Origin: Parasponia andersonii
Lineage: Eukaryota; Streptophyta; Magnoliopsida; Rosales; Cannabaceae
Reading direction: 5' to 3'
Assembly (NCBI GenBank): GCA_002914805.1
Contig: JXTB01000112.1
Location: forward strand, 487,870 to 551,869
Length of the DNA stretch: 64,000 bases
The notes below the pieces were generated by a model. It worked only from the letters and a program-made list of their open reading frames with translations. It was not told the DNA's origin and searched no databases. This document shows, in pieces, positions 37,664 to 47,984 of the stretch. Position 1 is the first letter of the stretch; the number at the start of each line of letters is the position of its first letter. The translations under genes and the position numbers were made by a program.

Positions 37664-38015
37664 TAACTCAAATACTAGGAATATAGATGTTTCTAAGGTG
37701 TTTGGGATGTCTAGAATTTGATTTACAATATTTTGAGAGAAATTGAGAGAGTTATAACCAGATTTGTCGTGGGTGGCTGAGAATTTTTTATGAGTTTTTG
37801 GGATCTCTCATTTCTTCTCTTTCTCTCTCCTTTCTGCTTTTTAATTTTCAAATGGGGTCTGAATGTGAAATAGGGTAGAAGATATGGCATATGGGTTTGA
37901 GGGGAAAGAAGAGTATCTAAGGAATTTTACTCTCTATGGGATCTAATTTTTAGTCCGAAAAAACTTATTCCAAAAAGTAGTCCTAAGGATTTATAAGAAA
38001 TGGTCTTTTCTTTTA

Positions 38016-40239
38016 AAGATTAATTTAAAATGTGGCCATTTTTTGCGCCTATTTAATAAATGACCGTTTTATAATTTTATTTCAATAAATAATAATTTTT
38101 TAGTTGATCTATTTTTATAAAGTAAATCGATTTTTGAAAAAATAAATAATTTTTTTTTAAATAAACCAATATATTTTGATATATTATGAAAAACGACCAA
38201 TTTTTAAAATTATTTTAAAAATTCTGCCATTCTTTAATAATATTTGAAAAACGGTCTTTTTACAAACTATGATCCAAAATTCAACCATTTGGTTAAAAAA
38301 CCTAACAAAATAAAGAATGGAAATTAGAGTGGGTCTTTTTTTAATATTTTATTTTAATAAATATCCGTTTTTTACTCTTTTTATAATTAAATATCCAAAA
38401 ATGTGTATTTTTACACTTTGTATTACTTATATACTATATCTAGTTTATATATTGAGTATCTTCATTTTTATACAAGACACATCATATTTTATACTTCTTA
38501 TATTCATCGCGGTCATTTTGTGACAGTATTTAAAAAAAACAAGCATTTAGTTAAAATAGGTTCAAAATTTAGTCTTCTTGCTATAAGCCTCGTTAAGGAC
38601 AGATCCTTGTCAAAAAGTTTAGAGCACTAGTAAATAAAATAATAATAATAATTGAAAGTTTAATGTATTATTGATTTTATCTTAAAGTATTTATTTCTTA
38701 ATCAATTTTTAATAAATTATTTGCAAAGGCTATAACCAATAAATTTAAAATGATGTTAAATACAATATTCTAAAAATTTTGTGATGGCGTATTTTAATAC
38801 TCGTAAGTTTTAAAATTAATGGTATTATACACTTGTCCATGAATTTATGAATAATTATTGGTATCATACATGTATAATTTTTAGTGTATAACGTATTTAT
38901 TTTGATGTCGAATTTCTCACTGTATTATCATACACTAAAAGATGGTAAAGCTTATTTTCAGCTCCCAAATTTTAGACTAAATCCAATTTCTGAAGTAAAA
39001 TTTTGTAATAATTCATTTAAGATACTCGATCTATTGGAGTTTTGCTGTATTGCCATTCACCACCATTTTTGCTATAAATGGACGGAAAAAATCTTTATCT
39101 TGGCCATTGAATTATTAAAAAACCCTATTTTGGCTCCCACACTCTAAACTATCTCAATCATAGCATCTAATCTATCAAAATGCCTCATTTTCAACTCTAT
39201 GTAATTATTCAGTAGTTCAAAACAAATAAAAAGAACATATGTTACTCACATGAGACTTTTAACATAGATATCTTGAACAATTTGCAAGACGAAAATGAAG
39301 CAATAGAAAATTTTTTTTATTTGAAAATATGTATTAGAAAATAAACAAATTTTATTTTGGTACTAAAATTAGTAATCCTCTAGTGTTCATAATTTAGTTT
39401 CGAACATTATTTGAATTTGTTTTTAGACTTATCATACTAGGTGAGTGTTACATTAAGATCAAATATAATTAGCAAAAATATATATAGAATTAGGATGTAT
39501 TTTTTTGGTGGGTTTTGGTACAAAAACTTCAAGTTATGCTCTTAATATATCAAAAAATAATGCATCTAAATTATTTTTGAACTTAATGACACACTTACCT
39601 AGCATGATGAGTCTTAAAAAGATCCAAAAGATTTTGAAACTAAATTATGAACATACAAGGAGTTCACTAATTTTGCACCAAGATAAAATTAATTTCTAAT
39701 TAATATTTTTAACTAAAATAAAGATTTTCTACTATTTATTTCAAGCTTTTCAAAATAACTTTGTTAAAAGCCTTATGTGAGTTGACAAAATGCTTCTTTT
39801 TATTTGTTTTTAACAATAACATCCCTATCGAGAGATGAAAATAAAGATATTTTGATGAAACTAATGATAAGATTAAGATGTTTCAGAGTTTGAATGCCAA
39901 AATAGGATTTTATATAACTTCGAGGGTCAAGATATAGATTTTTTTATGTCCGTTTATAACCAAAAAGAAAAAATGTAACTGGAAGACCAAATTGGGAAGC
40001 TTCTATAGTTTAAACATCTTAAATGAGAAATTTCAAAAGCTAAGTTCCAAAATAGGATTTGGTCTAAAGTTTCAAGGCTAAAAATTAATTTATCCTATAT
40101 AAAAAATCAGAAAATATATTTATATTGGTTTGTATATGTTGCCATTTACATGGCATCCCATATATTTATAATTATGCCTAAATATTTTTTCAATAGAAAA
40201 AAAAATAAATACTTTATCAATAATTGGTCGATATTTATT
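38016..40239. other. Inter-element DNA with an inverted partner of 47235-47480
   Basis: The stretch at about 38030-38320 is an inverted relative of about 47235-47480 (shared ATAATTTTATTTCAATAAAT- and AAATTCAACCATTTGGTTAA-type blocks). From 38320 to 40240 no gene or bounded element was recognised. Confidence 0.45.
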
Positions 40240-40489
40240 AGGCTTCCTACAAAATTCCAAGCCCAAAATATCAAAAATTGAAAAATCCCGGATGAATTAA
40301 TTTTTTTGAAAATTCCCTCATTGATTTAGAAAAATGTCATTTTTTAAAGTTGTATTAGAAAAATAACACTTTACAACATATTTAGAAAATACCATTTTTC
40401 TTCAAAATTGATATTTTTCAATGATACTCGAGATAACCAGTTACTTTGGATAGCCAATTGAGTTATTCGAAGTAACTAATCAAGCTATC
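40240..40489. repeat. Dispersed foldback-like repeat unit
   Basis: Starts with CCCAAAATATCAAAAATTGAAAAATCCCGGATG and ends in alternating GTAACT/AGTTAC words (simple palindromic core). Relatives occur at about 44560-44710, 46960-47220, 47540-47910 and 49240-49710, and in part at 31690-31930 and 32640-32850. The shared order is TTAGAAAAATACCACTTTT, then ACTTGAGGTAACYRATT. Non-coding, mobile by inference only. Confidence 0.5.
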
Positions 40490-43400
40490 TCACGTAACTA
40501 TAAGATAAATATAGCCCCTATAGTATTTTTAGGACTAAAACTTAAGACCCAATAGAAAGAGAAAAAAATGATATTCTATGTCTGCCCTTGGCTAAAAAGA
40601 CTTGGTAAGTGGGAGAAATTAATGCTAACAGGTGACAGCTTGATGTCATTTCATTTTGGCACATGATTTTCGTTCTCTCATTTTCTCTAACTTCTTCTTC
40701 GGTTTTCTCTCCAAAAACATATCTTAGTTTCCATCACACGAGAAATATGAAATACTCTTTTCTGTCTTCCCTAACTAATATCTCCATCTTTGAGTGTCTT
40801 TTTTTTTTTACGTCTATTTTTTTTCCTCTCTTTCTTTTATTATCGTTGTCTCACTCTCGTTTCTTATTGATGGTTTTTTTTTTTTCTCTCTCTCTCCAAC
40901 TCTCTATTACTCTATTTCTTAACAATTATTTTACTATTTTATAAAAAAAAAGCTCAGCTGGAAAGAAGTTTAGATTATTTTGAGATTTTTTTTTTAGATT
41001 TTTAAGGTAAGTAATGAAGTTTTGTTCAAAAATAATTTTTTATTGTTGATAATGAGTGAGTAATATTTGAAAGTGGTCTATAATTCTGATCTAAGTATTA
41101 TTATGAAAAAAATTTCATATTTTAGTATATTCATCATCTTCTTAATATCTTGTAGATCTTGTTATCATGTCGTAAGTCAAAATGATCTTGACGTATAGTC
41201 AAGATTAACTTGACCTTAAGTTAATATCTTTTTGATCTGTAGTTAATATTATATTTGCTTAAAGATGTCAATATTATATTGAAATCTTGATGTCAAAATT
41301 ATATTGGACTTGAACTTAAAAATATATTGACTAGTAGATAGGTCAATATAATATTGACCTGAGATCATTATGATACTGACCTTGGGGTTCAATTTAATCT
41401 TATCATGTGTTCAAAATATTTTGACCAATATCTCATTATTATTATATAATTATAATCTTGACTGATTAATTTTTTTAATTTACATATTGTGTTTGTGAAG
41501 TATAATAGCCATTGAGACGAAAATAACATTTACACTAATTATGAATGCATGAGAGTTTTGGTTCCTACTAACTCATTATATGTTTGTTTGAAGTCATTTC
41601 TCCTTCATTGTATATGTATGAGCTTATATATTATGAAAGATATTATTCCGTCTTAGGATAGGATTTTTACGTTGTTTTCTGGACGTGGTATTACGTTTTT
41701 CTTAACTTTGGATCAAAAAGTTCTTGACTTAGAATCAATAAACTATTGCCTAGGATTTGAAGAAGATTTCATGAGGCATTATATAGATTTTCTTTTCCTC
41801 TACATTAGGTTAAAAATTTATTGATCCATAGGCTAAAAGTTTATTTAACCTTAGGTTAAGTTTTACATGATCTGGAGTAAAGTGGTATTTGGTATCTTAA
41901 GCAGTAGTAAAGTTATTTTTAACTGGAGTCAAGATAGCCTTGACTATGGGCAAATTGTTCTTGACCTGAAGTAATAAATAAGTTCTTTATCAAATAAGCT
42001 GAATTTCACTGAAATATCTACTAAATAGATGAGTTTTGGCAAATTCGTAGTTATAAAAATACAAATAAACATAAGTAAAAACTACATACTGTTCAATAAC
42101 ATAGAAACCACNCAACCAAAATAAAATATTGTTTTTGTTTCCACAAATTGTCACATTCTTTTCTGTCAATTTCGGCATAGTTCTTATAATACTGCAATCC
42201 ATGATAATACAACTCACACGCAAGTTTATAATAGAAGTATTCCATTCTCTAGGCATTGATATTGACAATTGGCTTGTCAGACAGTAAAAACTCAGCATAC
42301 TTCATGACAAATAGACTACAAACTTGTGAAAAATAGCAAAACATTAAGTTAAATAAGGCAATACCATCAAATATTAAATAAAGCAATACCATCAAGTGAG
42401 GGTCAAGTTCTCCTTGACCTAGGTAAAATTCTCCTGGATCCTCGATTAAGTATTCTTTGATCCTAAGTCAAGAACTTTCTAACCTCATGTCAAGGACTAC
42501 TTGACCTTAAATTTTAAAAAACTCAATTCAACGTAATTATTTACTAACCTGTTACTCTAAGGTCAAAATAATTTTGACTACATGTCGATACGAGGTCATG
42601 ATTTTCTTGACCTTGTTCAAGAAAATCTTATCTTTAGTCAAGAGTTTCTTAATCCAGGATAAGCACGTCTTGACCTAGGCTAATATATTCTTAATTTCAT
42701 ATTTAAAAACACAAAAATAAAACAAAGCCTTTGTAAAATGATGAACAAAAAATTGACTAAAATAATGATTACAAAACCAGCCAACAAAACACACAGATAA
42801 ATCATAACCAAGAAAACATGTACAAATAAAAATACAAAAAGCTTTAAACCAAGAAACAATGACTAACATACCTTCACCATTACTTATCTTCTTTGCATTC
42901 CTCAATAATCCTTAAAATCCAAAGCTTATCCTTCACCATATAATCCTTACCCAGACCAAAGAAAATAAAAAACAAATGGGAAAGAAACAAAAATCAATCC
43001 TAACCAAACAAACTACGGCCTCCCAAAAATCAAAACAAAACAAAGTTTCAAAAATTGTAGCTTTCCATGCACAAGATCAAAAAAGAAACCTTTTTTTTAT
43101 CCTAAATAAAAATAAAACAATATAAAGAAATAAAAATCATAGCTTTTCACCATACTTAAGGTCACCATGCAAAAAACAAAGAATTTTTTCTAGAAAAAAT
43201 TGTAAAGTAGTTTTTTCTTGAATAAATGCGGTTTCCATAATGCCTTTGCCCTTACTCTTTGAATAAGAAGTTTCTTCAGTCGAATTCTTTGACGAACCTA
43301 CCAGAGACTTGAATTTTGATGATAACAATGACTTCAAAGGAGATGAATTCACCGTGACTTCCTAACAACGGGTTTTTGCCATTTTAACTCAAATACTAGG

Positions 43401-43745
43401 AATATAGATGTTTCTAGGATACTTAAGATGTCTAGAATATGATTTACAATATTTTGAGAGTGATTTAATGGAGTTACAGTTGAATTTATCGTGGATGACT
43501 GAAAATTTTAGGTGAGTTTTTGGGAGTTCTCTTCTCTCTTCTCTCTTCTTTTTGATTTTCAAATAGGGTCTGAGTGTGAGGTAGTATAAAAGATGTGGAG
43601 TATGCATTTAGAGAGAAGGGTATATAAGGAATTTTACTCTTTGTGTGACCTAATTTTTAGTTATAAAATACTTATTCCAAAAAGTGGTCTTAAAAATGAC
43701 TAAAATGATTATAATAGTCTTATCCATGGTCTTTTCTTGTGACTT
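40490..43745. mobile_element. Long-TIR element, copy 2 (about 3.26 kb)
   Basis: A second copy of the element at 34080-38015, same orientation, without the nested hAT. The left TIR (TTTTTAGGACTAAAACTTAAG, about 40528) is shortened by about 30 bp relative to copy 1. The right TIR spans about 43640-43745 and, on the minus strand, reads ACCATGGATAAGACTATTAT before the shared ACTTTTTGGAATAAG. It is rich in TTGAC/GTCAA words at 41190-41960 and 42400-42680. A single N is at 42112. Confidence 0.6.
42114..42305 (-). pseudogene. Unidentified protein remnant, copy 2
   Basis: A 64-codon minus-strand frame homologous to 36339-36527, better preserved than copy 1. It contains YAEFLLSDKPI, MEYFYYKLACELYYHG and YAEIDRKECD. 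It has one in-frame TAG, at the same codon as in copy 1. Base 42112, just beyond the frame, is undetermined. The product is unknown. Confidence 0.45.
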
Positions 43746-45050
43746 TTCTAGACCATCTTAGTTGCACTAACATACAATTTGATCAAAAGCCCTTGTTAGA
43801 TTGCCCTTGTTAGATTTAAAGTAAAATTTTAAAAAAATAATAGAAAATTATGGAAAAGAGAACATTGAAAAGAAAAACCCACAAAATTGAAAACTAAAAC
43901 CAAATAGAATCCATAATTTTTGGGCATTTAAGATTCCATAAAACCTAATTTCCATTATCTGCTTGTAATTTGTTCTCGATTTCACTCTATTCGAAACAAA
44001 GTGGTGAGAACTCATTCCTCAGTTATAAAAAAACCATGCTCAAGAACAAAAAGGCTCGGTCTTCAATATCTTCGACCCCTTTACCTTTTTAGGTTAGGAG
44101 TCTCGACTTATCTAGGAGTGCCAGGTTATTAATTTTGACCTCTGATATTAGGTCATCAGTTTACCTGAGATTCCTAAAACATGATAGCAAAGATAACTCT
44201 TGAATCTCAACTACTTCTTACACTGAAAAAGCCTTAAAACCAAAATGATCCTAGAAATGTTATTCTACAAAATATTCCTAAAGTCATTTTATTCTCAAAC
44301 TGTACAAGTGAGGTCTATTTCCTAAAACCAAAATTGTAGGTAGATTAAGACTATATGTTCTAATAGCTACAACTTAGGCTATAAATGCATAATTGATCGC
44401 ATTCACAATTTTAAAAGCTTACAAAGTTGAAGGTCAATATGTATTTTTTTAATAGCAAAACATGATTAGATTGAATTAAAAACAAATATAATTACCAAAA
44501 ATAATGGAAAAATCTTCATCTGATAAAATTTAAGTGCCCTCTTTTTTGAAACAAGAAAGAAAGAAAAAAATATGACCTATATAGAAAAATACAAATTTTT
44601 GCTGATCAATTTAGAGAAATATCATATTTACCACTTAAGGGCGTACTTGAGATCTAATCAGGTAACTCTTTGAAACCTGAATTTGTCAAAATACTTGAGG
44701 TAACTGATTTTTCAACTTCTTGGACTTTGGGCTTGTATTATGTAAGAAGCCCAAAAATAATTGATCTCATAACAAAATGGTGTTCAGGCTAAATTTATTC
44801 TTATTTAAATTAGCCACTGAATAGGGTTATAGCTGAATGAAAATGGGAAAAAGACACTCAATGCGACTTTTAAGGAAGTAATGTCAAAATTATAGTTTTA
44901 TGAAATCATCCACATTTATACGAATTTTTAAAAAAGAATTTCAAAAAGTACGACCTCTAAAATGTGGTAGTGTTTTCGTAAATAAGTTCTCTTTTTTAAA
45001 TAGATTATAAAACAAATATTATGATGTAATAATAATATAAAGAAATTGAT
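43746..45050. other. Inter-element DNA, no gene recognised
   Basis: AT-rich. One degenerate unit of the dispersed foldback-like repeat is visible at about 44560-44710. Otherwise nothing recognised. Confidence 0.45.
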
Positions 45051-45052
45051 TT

Positions 45053-45410
45053 ATGGCAAGTGCATCGTCAAAGAGTCGAATTGAGGGTTCAAACCCCAGG
45101 CCCTCATTTTTTTTTCTCGGTCCTTTTTTACTTTATTTATTTTTATCATCTTTTTTCTCTTTTTCCCTTGTACTTTTCCTTTATACTATCTTCTTTTTCC
45201 TCTCATTTTTTTTTAAAAAGAAAACTTTTTTCCATTTTCACTTTTTTTAAGAAATAAAAATGCTGATCTTTTATTTATTTTTATCATTTTTTTTCTTTTT
45301 TTCCCTTTCTCTTTTCCTTGTACTTTTTCCTTTATGTTATCTTCTTTTTCCTCTTATTTTTATTAAAAAGAAAGTTTTTTCCCTTTTTACTTTTTTTTTT
45401 TAAAGAAATG
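45053..45410. repeat. 138-bp pyrimidine-rich tandem duplication preceded by a B-box-like motif
   Basis: The TTTATTTATTTTTATC block at 45132 recurs at 45270, a 138-bp offset. The rest follows in order (TCTTCTTTTTCCTC, TTAAAAAGAAA). Just before it, GAGGGTTCAAACCCCAGGCCCTC (about 45086-45108) resembles a tRNA T-arm/B-box, so a SINE-derived origin is possible. No full tRNA fold and no A-tail are seen, so no tRNA is called. Confidence 0.6.
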
Positions 45411-45959
45411 AAAATACTAATTTTTTTCCTTTATTATGATAGAAAGAACTACATTTTTTTCCCTTAAAGTCACAAGACAATACTTATGTTTCTTTAATCT
45501 TTAAAGAATGAGCAAAACATGTACATTTTTTGAATTAACGTTTGAGAAAATGAAAAACCATTAGTTTACTAGTATTTTTTTATAGATTATTATAGGTAAT
45601 TAGCTATTTTAGCAAAAACAAATGCTTGTTAACTTGTTATCATGGCTTTCTTTTTTCAAGCTGAAGAACCTATAGTAACCATATGGTTTTTTTAGTAACT
45701 TTATTTCTTTAGTTATTAGTTTACGATTGCTATTTAGTTTCTGTGATGACTAATTAATGGTAGTAATGAAATTGGTTATTTGAAATTAAAAACTAATAAC
45801 AAAATTAATTATTAGAAATCAGTGACTAATTTTGTTAATTTGGTTAGTAGATAAGAGAAATTAAATTAGTTTTTACTACTATTAAATAATTAGCAATTTA
45901 AGTGGTTACCAACTTGCGAAATTATTAATCTAGTTATTGAGAAACTAAATTGGTTACTT

Positions 45960-46480
45960 GTAAATTTTATGATTTCTTGTGACTTATTTACATACAGAGT
46001 ATTCTGTTAAAAAGAAACTAAACTAGAGTCCTGAAAACCACTATATAATTTACTAACATATAGAGCATTTCACTAAAAAGAAACCAAATTGGTTTCTAAG
46101 AAATTTTTGTGATTTCTTTTGATTTATTTACATATAGGACTCTTTGCTAAAAGAAAACTAAACTAGTTTCGAGGAAACCTTTGTGGTTTTCTATGATTTA
46201 CTTACATATTAGATATTCTGCTACATATAAACCAAATTAATCTCTTGGAAATCTTTCTGGTTTCTTGTAATTTACTTATCTACATGACACTCTACTACAA
46301 AGAAACTAAACTAGTTTCTAAGAGATCTTCGTAGTTTCTTGTGATAGTATTTTGCTAAAAGGAAACTAAACTGGTTTCTAAAAAACCTTTGTAGTTTCCT
46401 ATGATTTACTTATGTACAAGACATTCCATAACAGGAAACCAAATTAGTTTCCAAGAAACCTTTGTGATTTCTTGTTTAAA
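45960..46480. repeat. Approximately 74-bp tandem array, about seven units
   Basis: Landmarks of the GATTTACTTACATATAG type recur at about 45981, 46047, 46121, 46195, 46268, 46341 and 46402, mostly 73-75 bp apart, with one short unit of about 60 bp. Each unit holds a palindromic core close to GAAACTAAACTAGTTTC and a TTTCTTGTGATTT segment. The preceding 350 bp contain looser GGTTACTA/AGTAACC words. Arrays like this are typical of transposon subterminal regions, but no element ends were located. Confidence 0.8.
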
Positions 46481-47984
46481 AAATGTCTTATTTACTAATC
46501 TACCATCGCATTTTCTAGCTTCCAATATATTTAGAAAAATACTCTGAAAGGTCATATAGAATTTTTATTATTTTTGAAAGGTCATAAGTTTAATAATATT
46601 TTTTACAAAATAGGTATAAGTGTCCAAAACCCAATCAAAATTTCGAAAAAAAAAAAAAATCAATTTGGTGACCACCACTATTTATGATATTTTTGGGAGT
46701 CTTTCATAGTTAAAAAAAACTTTTAATTACAGGTGAAAAAGTTTTGATATTCCTAAAAATGTTGTTTTAAAAAAGATTTGTAAAACAATCATTTACGCCT
46801 AAATTACTCCTACCTATGTCCTTTCCTTTCAGGCCCAACCCATTACAATCTTTTCATATATTTTGTTTGTCAATTAGTAAACTAAAGAGGAAATTTGATT
46901 TTATACGTTAAAATTTCAACAGAAAAAATCTCTTATTTTAAAATTCCTGAAAAAATTATGAATTTATTTTTAAAAAATAATTTTTGAATATATTTAGAAA
47001 CGTACCACTTTTTACCAACTGATAAGGTACTCGAGGTAACTGATTAAGCTACTTCATATTATTACATTAATTAGTTACCTAGAGTAACCTCATTGATTAC
47101 CTCAAGTGCTTTTGAAAAATACTAATTTTGAAGAAAATGTGGCATTTTTTTAATTATTTGAAAAGAATTATTTGTATAAATAAATTTTAGATAAAAGATA
47201 TTTTTCTAAATAATTCCAAAATATTTAAAAAAAATTAGAGTTTTTTTTGGCCAAATGGCTGAATTTTGAATTATAGTTTACAAAATGACCGTTTTTCAAA
47301 CATTGTTAAAAATGATCGAATTTTCAAAATTATTCAAAAAATTGTTATTTTTCATATTTAGTATATCAAACTACATTGATTTATTTTTTGAAAATTGATT
47401 TACTTTATAAAAAGTTGATTCACTTTTCAAAAAATAGATCAATTGAAAAATGGCCATTTATCAAAATAAAATTATAAAATGCTTATGTATTGAAGAGGAA
47501 ATTTGATTTTTGTAATATTATTTTTCCAAAATTGAAAAACTCCAAATTTTGAAATTGTTTGAAAATTTTTATGTTTTAATTAGAAAAATACCACCTTTAA
47601 AAATATTTAGAAAATACCACTTTTTATTAATTGAAGTGATAGTTGAAGTAACCAATTAAGTTACCTCAAGTGACTTGACCGATTATCTCAAGTAATTAGA
47701 TTGGTTATCCGAATTAACCATTACTTCAAGTACCATTGAATTTAAAGAAAAATATGGCATATTCCTAAATAGTTATGAAAAGTGTTATTTTCTTAAAAAG
47801 AATTTAAAAAGTGATTTTTTCCAAATTAATATTGTATTTTTCAAAAAATTTGGTCCTTCCGGGATTTTTCGAGTTTTGGTACTATGAGCTTGGAATTTTC
47901 AAAGAAGCCATTTATTGAATAGGTGTAAAAAAACAACTATTTTTTAAATTAATCTTAAAAATGATTCTTTTGGGGGGGCCTTTA
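46481..47984. repeat. Mosaic of dispersed repeats
   Basis: 46665-46840 resembles 31485-31640. 46960-47220 and 47540-47910 are foldback-like units related to 40240-40489, with GGTAACTGATTAAGCTACTT / AGTAACCAATTAAGTTACCT cores. 47235-47480 is the inverted partner of 38030-38320. No coding region. Boundaries are approximate. Confidence 0.5.

Larger units (their letters stand above)
34080..38015. mobile_element. Long-TIR element, copy 1 (about 3.3 kb plus a nested hAT)
   Basis: The ends form a terminal inverted repeat of about 80-100 bp. The left arm, about 34081-34180 (GACTATATTGAAATAATG...GGACTAAAACTTAGG), pairs with the right arm, about 37910-38014, at roughly 75% in the best 60 bp. Internal segments match copy 2 (40490-43745) end to end: a pyrimidine-rich block at about 34880-35160, a TTGAC-rich region at 35400-36140, the antisense coding remnant at 36339-36527, a second TTGAC-rich region at 36600-36960, and the promoter-like right subterminal part. 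Long TIRs without a recognised transposase suggest a Mutator-like non-autonomous element, but no target duplication was confirmed. Confidence 0.65.

Noticed and set aside
41990-42298. 102-codon antisense open frame in long-TIR copy 2
   Set aside because: It overlaps the conserved remnant in a different frame; the other frame is the one with protein-like conservation between copies.
45086-45108. tRNA-like T-arm GAGGGTTCAAACCCCAGG
   Set aside because: No acceptor, D or anticodon arm can be drawn around it; kept only as a possible SINE remnant.
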